A stretch of DNA of 64,000 nucleotides from Polydactylus sextarius (Eukaryota; Chordata; Actinopteri; Polynemidae): the NCBI GenBank assembly GCA_016801845.1, contig CM028927.1, positions 8,394,501 through 8,458,500 of the forward strand. Direction: 5' to 3'. This document shows, in pieces, positions 40,626-50,947 of the stretch. The notes under the pieces were generated by a model. The model ran no database searches. It was not told the DNA's origin and saw nothing but the letters and a program-made list of their open reading frames with translations. Within the stretch, counting starts at the first letter, position 1; each line of letters opens with the position of its first letter. The position numbers were made by a program, and so were the translations under genes.

Positions 40626-41874
40626 CGCTGTAATCTACTCCAGGCAAATGCAATGTGTTCTGTGGAGAATGCCAGCAGGCTAATTTGTTTTTGTCACACT
40701 TGAACTCACCTACTGAAAACTGAATTTAATGCTTAGAATACCAATATTACATCAAACAAAGCATTGTGTCACAAACACATTAGCAAGAAAGATGCTGCTC
40801 TATGATCAATGTGGAATATTGTGCAGTCAAACTTGACTTGTTTTCTCTTAAGCTTAAGGAAAAAACCTCTGGGATGAATATCTACCAGTAACCAACAAAT
40901 ATAATGATGATAATGTGCATCCAGTTTTACTGGAACTGATCAACACTTCACATTTAACTGCTCAACTGACCATGTTGTCCTGACCCCAGGCAGTGCTGCA
41001 GGGGTGCCAAGTGAAAACCGCCATGACCGTGTATGTGTGTGTGTGTGTTCATGCAATGAGGAAACAGGTCTGTGTGTGCAATGAAGTGTTTACAATAGAA
41101 TGTAATGCACAGTGTTTACGAGCATACTTTAGTTCATTTATGGGGTTATATTATGTGCAGGCTTGTGTGTCAGAGTATCTGTTGTAAAGCCAGCTTCAGG
41201 GCACATAAGAGCCTCTTTAATCTAAAAAGTTCATGTTTCTGGTTGTCTTGCTCGAGCCCTCCAGGCCACTGGAATCCTGACTCATAAAAAAGGTCAGCAA
41301 TTAGCACTCAAATTTACTAACTATTAAACAGTGGTCTGTGTTTCTCTAATTTTCAGAGTGAAAAAATAACATTATAATGATATAAAAACAATGATCCCAT
41401 GAACCTGCCAAACGATATTACTGGTATAACAACAAAAGATCTTAGGAGCCTTTAACAGATCTAAACCGCATACCTCATTGCATGCAGTAATTGCTTTTTT
41501 TCCTCCACATGCCCATTAAACTATGTAGCCTCAGAGAACAACACAAATGGCATTACATTATGATCCAATAAGAATTAAGGGGCTGGCCATTTCCTCCTAC
41601 TGCACAGAGGATGATATAATCCTATTTTGGGATCTCCATCTCATATCCCTACACATCTCTCTCTCGCCTTTCTCGGATTCTCCCCTGAGATCCTGTTCGT
41701 TGTATGAGAGAAGCTGCTGCACATTGATCCCCACTATATGTGTCGGGTCAGTGGATACTGCCACACTCAGCACTTTGTGTATGCCTAGAGAGTAGCCCGG
41801 CTGTCACAGGCTGCTTTTCCCTACTATCCCCGAATATTCACCCTCTGCTGGGAGCAGTGACAGGTAATCTTTGT

Positions 41875-41890
41875 TGACCTCATGAGGTCA
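41875..41890. promoter_or_regulatory. Perfect 16 bp palindrome made of two nuclear-receptor half-sites
   Basis: TGACCT CATG AGGTCA is a perfect palindrome composed of AGGTCA half-sites pointing outward, an everted repeat with a 4 bp spacer. It lies in intron 1. Whether any receptor uses it is unknown. Confidence 0.3.
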
Positions 41891-42714
41891 CTGCTACAGC
41901 ACCGGAGAGTTGACAGATATTTAGATAATATGTGGCGTACAATATGAGACTGTGACATGCAAGATGTCCAAAGGCGCTGCTTCGTTTGGCCTTTGTCAGA
42001 TGGTTTCACACAAAAGCGCAGAGGTGAGGTACACCGTGTGAATTGCTAAAATCAGTAAAGGGTACACAGGGATACTCATTTTGAAAAAATGTATTAATGA
42101 CTTACCCTGAAATCAATTCATACGTTGCTAAAACAAATTTTTCCCAACCTTAAGAAGGGCAGCAGCCCCGGACCAGCTCGCCTCGACTTAAAACCTAAGA
42201 TCTTCAGCAGTGCCCTTACTTCCATTATGATATTGTCTTTTCACCAAAACTCTAACTTCTTTTGACAAAATGACAGATTGCTTTATAAACCCACAGTGGG
42301 CTGCTCCTCCTCCTGTGAACAAGTGTACTGTACAGTGGTTTCAGGCTTGCCAACATGTGCACAAAAGTGACATATTACATCTAGTCCATTGAGGAAAGAA
42401 GTTTATACTGTGCATCTCAGTATGTAATATCTCTGAACATAGGTCAATGCTAATACAGTCTCAGGAGGCCAGTGGTATTACATGGATGGACAGTCATACT
42501 GTACACTATAAATACCTACCTGCATATTACATCTGATGCACTATACATAGGCTATACAAGATCCACTTCTCCAACTGTAGACTCTGTGTCTTTGTGGTTG
42601 TATTGATTTGCCTTCAAAATACTGAAGTTTACTCATCTAACTGCTAAAATACAGGGAACATGATAGCAAAGAAGAACATTCTCTTAAGGTACATTAATTG
42701 AATTTAAGATCTAT

Positions 42715-42717
42715 TAT

Positions 42718-42748
<31 letters not shown>

Positions 42749-42757
42749 TATATATAA
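42715..42757 (+). repeat. Compound TATA/CATA/(CA)n/TATA microsatellite
   Basis: TATATACATACATA leads into a CA run and returns to TATATA, in intron 1. Confidence 0.85.
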
Positions 42758-43825
42758 AAAATAAAAATCCTAAACCTGACTCCCAACACAAAAGGAGAGG
42801 TAACAAAAACAATACAAAAGGAGTAATAATACCATGTAATAATAATTACATATAAATTAAATTTAAGAGATTATTAATCAAATGTAAATACTAACAACAT
42901 GTGGGACTAATATGCCTTTACACAATGAAGAGTATGGATGAGTCTCCTTTGTTTCTGATGTCCTACTGCAAATGTTTTCCCACTTTAGTACTTAGTGCAA
43001 TCATTGCGTGTATAACAGCAACCACTACCTTTATCATTTGATTGGTATCTATTGTCTGATATGAATGCAAGACAGTCACTATTTCAAAAACTTAGCTGAC
43101 CATTGCTCACTAAAAAGTGATCTTTCCCTGAGTGGCCCAGTCACACATCCTTTAAGCCCATGAACTAGCATAGCTTAGCTTGGAACACCCTCACTATCCA
43201 AAGTCTCCTTTCCATCCTCTTCCAATGCTTCTCGTCATCTCCAAAGCTTTGATCCTCTAAGCCAGCAGAGTTACAGTATCAGTGCTCGGTTACACTAAAA
43301 CCCACACTCGCACATCTAGAGCTGCAGTGGAGGACCAACTCCAGCTCTGGCACTAAGCTTCCCATTTAATATAATCCATCCTGCTTCTTCTCTACCTGCA
43401 ATGCTCTGATTTTAAAGAAAAACTGTATTCTGCAATTGCATCGTCCTACTACAATGTCTGTGTAAAATGAGACATCTTTCTCAGCCGGATCAGATCAGTT
43501 TCACACCAGTCCACATTAGATCATCATCTCCAAGCAAACCACATCAGGACATCTGCTCCACTTCCAATAATTGCGTCTCCTATTCTCTAACCTCCAACAG
43601 ACTCAATCTACGAGCACACCATCAGCTTTCAGGCCCTCTGGTGTTGGACAGTCCTCCGAGTGCTTCACCATGCCCGTCCCCAGCACCACCATTGAGCTCC
43701 ACGCCACCAGGGAATGTACTGGACCTGCTCAGTCTACCAATGGCTCCACCGACAGGGGATAAAGGGATAAAGAGCCTCTGCTCAGGGACTGATTACTTAC
43801 ATCTGGCAGGCTAAATCCCAGAGTC

Positions 43826-43974
43826 CACACACACACACACACGTGCAAACACCACACAGGCACACACTTGGCCTGCTGCTAGCTGCCACAAACGCACTGA
43901 TGCATATATTGTTTTCTGACATAAGCATGTCATATGTGAGGAAGCTCTTTGAGTGTGTGTGTGTGTGTGTGTGT
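43826..43974 (+). repeat. Facing (CA)n and (GT)n runs
   Basis: CA run at 43826-43842 and GT run at 43953-43974, about 110 bp apart. As facing complementary runs they could pair in RNA. Short frames at 43797-43999 are products of this repeat. Confidence 0.75.
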
Positions 43975-45630
43975 TCAGGACGATTATATGGCAATACATA
44001 TAATGAGCACCGTGTGTGGTAACAGTACAGCCATCACTAACTTCATATTATTGCTTTTATAAACATGTCAAAGGCTCCAAAACCAATATAGTCAACACTA
44101 CAGCAATAACCCTGTCCTGAGCAAAGGTCTTCTCTACCTGTAAATGCTCATAAATGTAGAAATACTCCAAGCAATTCATCTGATACAAACAATAATAGTT
44201 TCATATATCTAAAGACATAATTGAAATCATGTTTCTCTCCCTAAAGTATGTATTTCTTTATTATTCTCTGCAAATACATAATAATATTCTACTGCAGTAA
44301 TATATTATCATCTGCACTTCACTGCTTCACTGTGCTGTCTGCGGTCACTTGTTGACTTTAACCATGCCAGCCTGTGCCAGATAATTTCCACTAGCTTGTA
44401 AATTTACTCATAGGTTGTTAGGCACTGTGTTTTTTTCATGAGTTATGACACTAGAGCTAACAGGCCTTGTCTGGCCAGTGCTCCTCATTAACACAATTCA
44501 TCTAAAAGTACGTAAATTTCAATGAAGTCTAACAGAATTCTTTGAGGGAAAAACAGAGTTTTAGAGCAGACGTGAAACATTTTTTATTCTGACATTTCAA
44601 AAAGCATAACCAGAGCTTGGATTTTCAGCTGGCCTGTAAAGTAAATGTCATATACCACAGGACTGGAAGTGCCACAGTGTAACGGAGTTCAATCTTTGAC
44701 CACAAAATCATCAAATAACACTGTCCTCATAATTTTCCATTGATTGCCAGTATTAGAAAGCTGGCATTACTATCAGACGTTCCCTGTGAGCGGATGTTTG
44801 ACTGGCCCACTGACCTCTTGCTTCTAGCTCATCTTTCTCTCCCGGGAAATAGAAGGAAAAAAAATCATAACTCTCATAAGAGCATATTAATCCCATGGTT
44901 AGAGCGCATGCCGCCTGTGAGGGCTTACTTCTATCAACAGATTCGTGTCCTCTCACATACCTGTGCACATACACTAAACTGAATGAGTGTTAGACAAGAA
45001 AAATAAACAGAATAATTACTGCAATTTAAGGCACAAGGGGCAGGAGTTAACATGAGATGTTTTAATGAGGCAACTCTGAATCAACCTACATCATAAAACA
45101 TGTTCAGAAATTGTTTAAGCCAATGTCAATGAAGCAGCAGTTTTAAATCCTTCACCTGCATTGTGCCCTCACTAATGCTCCGAAGGCCATGACTACAATT
45201 AAAGTGTGAACAAATTATGAACAACACGCCCACATTATCAAGGCTTACAGAGCTTCAGCAAAACTTCAAGAGGACTTCAACTGGAGTGGTATATTATTGT
45301 TGTCATTGTTATCAAATAAACAGATTTTAATTTGGAGCTGGAGCGCTGTGAGATTCGGCTCCTTTCAAGGATGCAAGGAGTCAGAAGAAATCGTACATCC
45401 AATTACCGCCATCTTCAGGCACGATGAGAATCAGCCCCTTAATCGGTGAGAGATACGCTGGATTCGTGACTGAAAATCTTTACAGCACAAAATCACCTTA
45501 AGTCATACACACGTCCTATAAAGTGACTGAAAATAGACCTAATGCAGCGTCGTCAATCAAATGTAATGGGGTGACGGCGATGAATGTTCTGTTTCATCCT
45601 AAGATTGCGGTAACCACTAAAATGTCCATT

Positions 45631-45648
45631 AGAGAGAGAGAGAGAGAG
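45631..45648 (+). repeat. (AG)9 microsatellite
   Basis: Nine AG units in intron 1 close to exon 1. Confidence 0.85.
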
Positions 45649-46026
45649 GGAGATACAGTGCAGTCTGATGCGTGGGTACATTTAAATGTACTATCAACGG
45701 GAGCAGATGGGAAACAGCCACTGACACCGCATTGTCATTTAAGAGGGTAAAAAAGCGACAGCAGTTGACTTTTGCGCAATGAAAACAAGCTCACCAACAA
45801 CGAGGCTGCGCAGATATCAAACATAACAGAGCCTAGCGTTTCCCCTTGGACGCACAGTGTGGAGCGCTGCGGGGCAATGGCGCGCGCATACACACGTGCA
45901 CATATAGCCTACACATGCATACACAGGCATAGACGCGCACGCACACACACACACACTCTCTTGCTTTGTACAACTGTTTTGAACACGCTTGGGTCAACCA
46001 GCAGCAGCAGCTTAGTGAAAGGATTT

Positions 46027-46051
46027 AGTGTGTGTGTATGTGTGTGTGTTT
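46027..46051 (-). repeat. CA repeat immediately downstream of the exon 1 splice donor
   Basis: On the transcribed (minus) strand the donor GTAAA runs straight into CACACACACATACACACACAC. CA repeats close to 5' splice sites are known binding sites for hnRNP L and can alter splicing. A further CA/GT-rich stretch lies at about 45936-45957 on the plus strand. Confidence 0.7.
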
Positions 46052-46053
46052 AC

Positions 46054-46368
46054 CTCGGTGTCATAAATTTTGGTGATGAGTGAGAACGAGTACTTCCTGG
46101 ACTCCCGTATGTGCTGGATGGCCAGTTGGACCGCCGGCTCGATGCCCTGGCTGATGCTGCTCATCAGGGCCGACTCGTTCATGGGCATAAGAACCATGAT
46201 GGGCAAGTTTTCCCCGTCCCTGGTGAACCAGCTGTTGTCCTGCCCGTGTTTGGTGCGGTCGTTGCACACCTTGGCCAGGGCAGGGTGAAATAGCAAAACG
46301 GAGAGGAGCAGGCATCCCGTCGGGAGGAACATCTCCCAGCCGCTGCAGTCCCTCCGGACTGGAGCCAT
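46054..46368 (-). CDS. gabbr2: GABA-B receptor subunit 2, coding exon 1 (signal peptide and start of ligand-binding domain)
   Basis: First coding exon of the class C G-protein-coupled receptor subunit that pairs with GABBR1, carries it to the surface and couples to Gi/o. The 105 codons run from ATG at 46368 to a glutamate codon at the splice donor GAG|GTAAAC. Residues 13-32 form a hydrophobic leader (MFLPTGCLLLSVLLFHPALA), probably a signal peptide, followed by a polar stretch. Then comes the lobe-1 opening: IMVLMPM (strand), GIEPAVQLAIQHIR (helix) and KIYDTE at the end. This layout matches the GABBR2 opening (LMPL, PAVELAIEQIR, YDTE as I recall the mammalian protein). NES at the loop after the first strand is a possible N-glycosylation sequon. 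The start is ambiguous: the ATG at 46368 has T at -3 and G at +4, and a second in-frame ATG at 46332 with G at -3 sits directly before the leader. An in-frame TGA at 46435-46437 excludes a much longer protein in this exon. Identity is firm because exon 2 fits in phase; the exact start is less certain. Confidence 0.9.
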
Positions 46369-46406
46369 GCAACCGTGCAGGGTGACCAAAAGAGATCCCG
46401 CCGTAC

Positions 46407-46421
46407 TCACTGTTTGGGCAT
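46407..46421 (-). other. Five-codon upstream ORF in the gabbr2 leader
   Basis: Reads ATG CCC AAA CAG TGA on the minus strand (MPKQ, stop). It ends 38 nt before the main ATG and is out of frame with it. If the transcript starts upstream of 46421, scanning ribosomes would meet this ATG first. Its context (G at -3, C at +4) is at least as good as that of the main ATG (T at -3, G at +4). Whether it lies in the transcript is not known. Confidence 0.4.
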
Positions 46422-46471
46422 CGCAAATTCGGGCTCACCCAGGATGCTCAGACGCCCGCCCGTCAGGGAAA

Positions 46472-46522
46472 TTGTATTTAAAACAAAAATAAAAATAATA
46501 TTAAATAAAATAAATAAAAAAC
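46472..46522 (-). promoter_or_regulatory. AT-rich block with TATA-like sequence upstream of gabbr2
   Basis: A block almost purely of A and T sits inside the GC-rich region about 105-155 bp above the start codon. On the minus strand it reads as T-rich runs with TTTTAAATAC near its downstream end. It could be a TATA-like core promoter, with a start some 30 bp downstream near 46450, or simply a low-complexity insertion. Confidence 0.25.
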
Positions 46523-47097
46523 GAAAGCCGCAACAGCACCTGCAGTGGGCAAACTCGTCCTAAGGACTGCAAACTGTGAAAATATTTCTACTCTGTAACA
46601 GTGCCTGTGTAAGAATATTCCAAGGACGCAGAGATTTGCGCTGCAGCGGGAAAGCTACTGCCTCTCGGTGTCCGTCATCCGTGCGAGCTACTGTCAGACA
46701 GCCGCCTTTCTGCTTCAATTTGAACCTCTTATCTTAAAAGCACAAGAATGTCCTGAATGACGCCCCTCCAAAAAACATGGAGATGAGCTCCCTAAGTGTA
46801 GACAGAAATCAATCACTCGTTGACAGTTGTTGCGGATACAAAATCACATCCGAAGTAAATTCCCAGCCAAGTGATGTCAACTGCGGGCATCCCTGCCAAA
46901 CGCAGTGCCGAATCTGACAAGAAAAAAATACGAGACAACGAAGGGACACGGAAAACAGACTACAAACACATATAGTTGATGGTGAAAGCTTGACCGCAGA
47001 GGTCCTACGGGGAGATGACGGGAGAGTCTTCCTTGACAGTCTGTGGGACTGGGATGCTCATCTCCGACGGTGCGTCAGAGAAGCGCTGAAGCCGTCG

Positions 47098-47129
47098 CTG
47101 CTACTGCTACTGATGCTGCTGCTGCTGCT
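47098..47129 (+). repeat. Imperfect CTG/CAG trinucleotide tract
   Basis: CTGCTACTGCTACTGATG followed by five CTG-type units, about 730 bp upstream of the gabbr2 start codon. On the gabbr2 sense strand it reads CAG. It lies in the GC-rich 5' region, either in the promoter or in the 5' UTR. Confidence 0.6.
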
Positions 47130-47833
47130 CACCGTGCGCGCAAGAGGGAGCTCTGAATGTGGAGGAGGAGAGGAAAGGAGAGAGGGAGGAAAGGAGGAGA
47201 GGCAGAGGGATACAACAGCCTGGTGGAAAGGCTGCATAGGATTTGTGCGGGGCAGACTCATCAACGGCTTGGCAGTCAAGGGTGATTTACTGGGCTTTTG
47301 TGTTATAGGAGGCAGCAGACGTTTCAGACATGCATGGAGCAGGCTCGTTAAAATATACAGGGCTGTATACACGTGTTCAGCCCTGCCATGTTTCACGTCA
47401 CATAACAATCACATCAAAAAGATAAACACACCTTCCAGCTATATTTTACTGAGTCATTATAAATGTTGATCCTCAGGGATGGTGAGATTGTTCCCATGGG
47501 CAGCTGGGCTTTGATTCACTGTGTAGCTGCAGTACATGCCCAGGTTTTCTTGAGCATCATAACACAAAACTGACAACATGTTTCTCAACCTGAGGATAAC
47601 AAGAAAATTCCCACTAGCACCAATAATATAGTATTTAGAATTAATAGTTGACTTAACCACACTCAGTTAGGACTTTTTCTGTGTACTTTAATTTAAATGC
47701 GTCATAAACAGTGCCATCTAGCAATCAATCAGGTGAAATGTGCAAAAACACAGAGTGATGTGAAGCTCAGGTGTGAAAGTTTATTCTCACAGCATGAGAG
47801 AACTTTATCCACTCCTTGGAACCAGGTACAAAT

Positions 47834-47874
47834 GATATAGATCAATACTTTATTAATCCCCACAGGAACTCAAG
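47834..47874 (-). mobile_element. Retroposon-like 3' tail
   Basis: On the minus strand this reads GAGTTCCTGTGGGGATTA then ATAAAGTATTGATC. That closely resembles the GGGGATTAATAAAGTAT tail found at the 3' ends of many fish non-LTR retroposons and SINEs. If so, the body of the element would extend to higher coordinates, across the RE1-like pair at 47979-48040. The body itself is not recognised, and no target duplication was identified. Confidence 0.45.
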
Positions 47875-47978
47875 CCAAATGACCATTATTACTGTGAGTT
47901 CAACTCTTTCCTCTGTAAAGCAATTATAAGATATATATAAAAAGAGTGGATTTTCATATAAACCATAAATTTCAGAAT

Positions 47979-47999
47979 TTCAGCACCATGGAAAGCGAG
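47979..47999 (+). promoter_or_regulatory. RE1/NRSE-like site 1 (REST binding motif)
   Basis: Compared with the 21 bp canonical RE1 (left half TTCAGCACC, centre AT, right half GGACAGCGC, then C), this site matches 18 of 21. The left half is perfect (9/9) and the right half reads GGAAAGCGA (7/9). It lies about 1.6 kb upstream of the gabbr2 start codon. REST represses neuronal genes in non-neuronal cells through this motif. Confidence 0.6.
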
Positions 48000-48019
48000 C
48001 GGTTCATCCTTCAAGCCTC

Positions 48020-48040
48020 TGCGCTGTCCATGGTCCTGAG
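48020..48040 (-). promoter_or_regulatory. RE1/NRSE-like site 2 (REST binding motif), facing site 1
   Basis: On the minus strand it reads left half CTCAGGACC (7/9), centre AT, right half GGACAGCGC (9/9), then A, which is 18 of 21 against the canonical RE1. It is separated from site 1 by 20 bp in inverted orientation. A weaker half-like match, TTCAGCAAT, follows on the minus strand just beyond, near 48055-48063. Confidence 0.6.
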
Positions 48041-50947
48041 CTCTGTGACAGTATTGCTGAACCTTTCCTCTCTTCTTTTGCACATGACCAGAACACAGTA
48101 TATGTAAATAATAGAACAGATACTTAACATATTGTTCTCTGTCTTTATTATCAGTAACTAAAATAAATACACTGAGTAATTTCTGAGGTCAAGGGTTGCA
48201 AAGAATTAGTACATCTATAATTAAATTCTACAAATATACTCTTGATAGGTCTGGTGATGTATTGCAATGATTATTCTTACCACTGAATGTAAAACATTTG
48301 TACTGCTCCACTCCTGGAGGATGGCCTAACCTCAGCATGCTTGACTGTCCCCAACCCTAACTTTTCTAACTCTTCTAGTTAAGCTTTTCAAAGCTTCACT
48401 CAGCTCTGTGGCACTTACCTTCCAACTTTTCTATACTTTTCGCAGCAGATACCTTTCACCTCAACATGACACCGAACCTGAATATTTCAGGAAACCTGTC
48501 AAAAGTTCATACTTTTTGAATTTCTGTATCACATCTGTGCCTCTGTTCTGACTTAATAACAGTGATTTTCTAATTCGCTTGTTCCCTTGCTCTCTTTTGT
48601 GCTATGAAATAATTTTCATATGCAGGTCTCCAGACAGTTCTCTCCCATGTGGCAATATGGTTGTCAGCTTGAAGTCTAGTCTAACTAGTCTCATAAACAC
48701 AATTCTTAATTGCCAGCGAGTTATACCAGTTTTGAGGGTGATGGTTCAACATTCATCCTCAGATTAATTTCCCTTGACTAGCACTAAAAAACATTTTATA
48801 ACAATTTATTTTTGTCATTTTCAGAAGGGTGTACTAATTTATACACCAAGACCTTTTGTCTTTTTGAAAAACTATTTAAGTATCGAGAGGTTTCACTGTT
48901 TAATGATAAACCAGTTCTGCTGTAAACATTACATCTTAGGCAACGTTATATACTTCTTATTTTTAAAGAGCGATATCTGACTTTCTGGGTTTCCGAAGAG
49001 GTAGTATTAATTTATGCAGTACACTCTACATCAGCCCATTACCTGTACTTCCTCAGGGCAGGGTATACACATTTGTATTCACGCCTCTGTGTGCCAGGAT
49101 CATTGTCTCCCATGGCACAGTGGCCCCAAAAAACAGGCAATTATTGCAATAGTTTGCTAAACAATTCATGGTATTGTTAAGGAGGCGTGGGAAGAGAACA
49201 GAATATGCTGCTGGGGGGTAACCATTCTCCACATGTGGGAAAATATGAAAGCCTTTCAAGTCATCAGCTGGAACTGTATTTCAAATACCGTTTGACCTGC
49301 GCAATTTGAACACATGCACAATTACAATCAGCGTCAAGAGGGTTTGTTTGAAAAGCGCCTGGATAAAAGCACAAAAGGGAGTGTAATGTGTTTTTCCAAT
49401 TCAAGATGAAGACGAGTATGGCACATGGCCCAAAGATCACAATGTTATGATCACCATGAGGACAATAGTATGAACTGTTCCTGCTTAACTCCAAGTTTCA
49501 CCCTAGTTTAAGTCCAAAATCAAAGACAGGTAGCAGGATACACGTCTTAATTACAACCATCATGCAAAGGATGATGTCAGCATATACAGTATCAAATATA
49601 TCATCAGTAAGCATTTTCAATATATATTATATGGGAAATGGGAATTTGAAATACTGTTTGCACAACAAATACTCATTCAATCCCAATCCTCATTAAGGGT
49701 TTAAAGTATAAAGCCGTCATGGTTGATATGGCAGAGCTGACCCTCCTGGATTCTTAAAACACAGGTCATTTATCACAAGGCCAGGCAGATCCATTCACTC
49801 AACACACAAAGGAGCTAGGTAGCCCTGGAGGATTGCTGGAATATCTAGGTCTCTCGCTTTTTCTCTCTCACCGTGACAAGCACATCCTTTATATGAAAGA
49901 TTTTCCCAAATCAGACATTTTAATAAGCCTTAAGAAACACAAAATGGGAAGGTTCTTGTCATTTCTGGTTGATTACAATATCAGCCTGTGTTTTGACCTG
50001 TGCTCCTAATTTATTTATAACATGAATAACTGGTGGAAGAAGGCCTTGAAAACATGTCAACGCAGTCAACACAATGCTAAAATAAAATAAATAAATGAAG
50101 CAAATCAAACAGAAACAGCTGTGCTTCACACACACTTTGTATTCATCCACACAATAAAATGATCACACAGCTCCATTTTCTTTCTCCTCTCCATACTCAT
50201 CCTTCTCTATTCAGAGCAGTCCAGATGAAGAAGTAGGACAAGTTGTCATCCCATCTGTTTATTTCACACAAGAAAACATCCCTCCTGCTAAAAACACTCT
50301 TCCAATACTTAAACACCAGCAGCAACAAAGATATGAGGTCAAGCACAACCAGCATGGATTACAACACGGCATCCAAAAATACTCTTTAATTGCACAGCGA
50401 GAAACAGCACTTCATCTTAAGAATTTGTTTTGCAATTAGCACAGTTTATATTAAAACAATAGCCACATTTCCAGGTACAATCAATCAACAAATTTAAATT
50501 GACATTAGTTTTTTTCTAATGTAATGTTTCATGTCCAGCTAATGATTGTTGCAGACACCCAAATGAAAATGTCCATTTCATTCCAGATTATGAATCATTC
50601 ATTAAGCTTTCAATCATGGCTCTGCAATCTGCCCGTCCTCACTAAACGAGATGTCAAGCCAATATATCACCACTAATTGGAACATACTTGTGTGGTATGA
50701 AGGGCACACAGTGAAATAATTATGCAGATGTTGCTACTTGAGCAATCAGAGATGAAATTTTATATTCAGAATGTAAATTCGATGACCGTGCTATGGAGCA
50801 ACTTAGATGACAGCTTTCAGGTAGAGTGAATACATTTATGTGGCTCCATCAAATTATTTTGTCTTGTGGCGCTGATTTTAGAAAATAAGAAATAAGCTAA
50901 AGAACAGCCAAGTTTTAAATAACTTTACTGCCAGACACTCAATGCTA

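Larger units (their letters stand above)
5070..46053 (-). other. gabbr2: Intron 1 of gabbr2 (about 41 kb)
   Basis: Bounded by donor GTAAAC at 46053 and acceptor CTGCAG at 5070-5072 (minus strand), length 40,984 bp. It holds many microsatellites and one clear small DNA transposon, listed separately, plus scattered mononucleotide runs. I found no convincing nested gene, tRNA or snRNA. Open frames inside it, such as 14469-14870 and 33121-33435, look like chance or low-complexity reading. Apart from the listed features, the rest is AT-leaning unique-looking sequence in which I see no further structure. An intron this long at the 5' end of a neuronal gene often carries enhancers, but that cannot be shown without cross-species alignment. 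Confidence 0.88.
46369..47350 (-). promoter_or_regulatory. gabbr2: Probable 5' UTR and promoter region of gabbr2
   Basis: Sequence immediately upstream of the start codon, visibly richer in G+C and CpG than the flanks (for example CGCC, GCGG and GACG clusters near 46620-46680 and 47040-47150). It contains the short upstream ORF at 46407-46421, an AT-rich block at 46472-46522, a GGGGCGTCA-like element on the minus strand near 46755-46763, an imperfect CTG tract at 47098-47129 and a purine-rich run at 47160-47215. The transcription start is unknown, so the division between UTR and promoter cannot be placed. Role inferred from position and composition. Confidence 0.55.

Noticed and set aside
46407..46410. 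GTGAGTACGG in the gabbr2 leader, considered as a splice donor of an upstream exon
   Set aside because: The donor-like string is preceded by AACA rather than CAG or AAG, and the main start codon follows 38 nt later within the same open exon. Using it would remove the start and signal peptide.
47058..47408. 116-codon minus-strand frame upstream of gabbr2
   Set aside because: Its Ser- and Pro-rich part is only the translation of the CTG tract and purine-rich run. It is not in continuity with the gabbr2 start.
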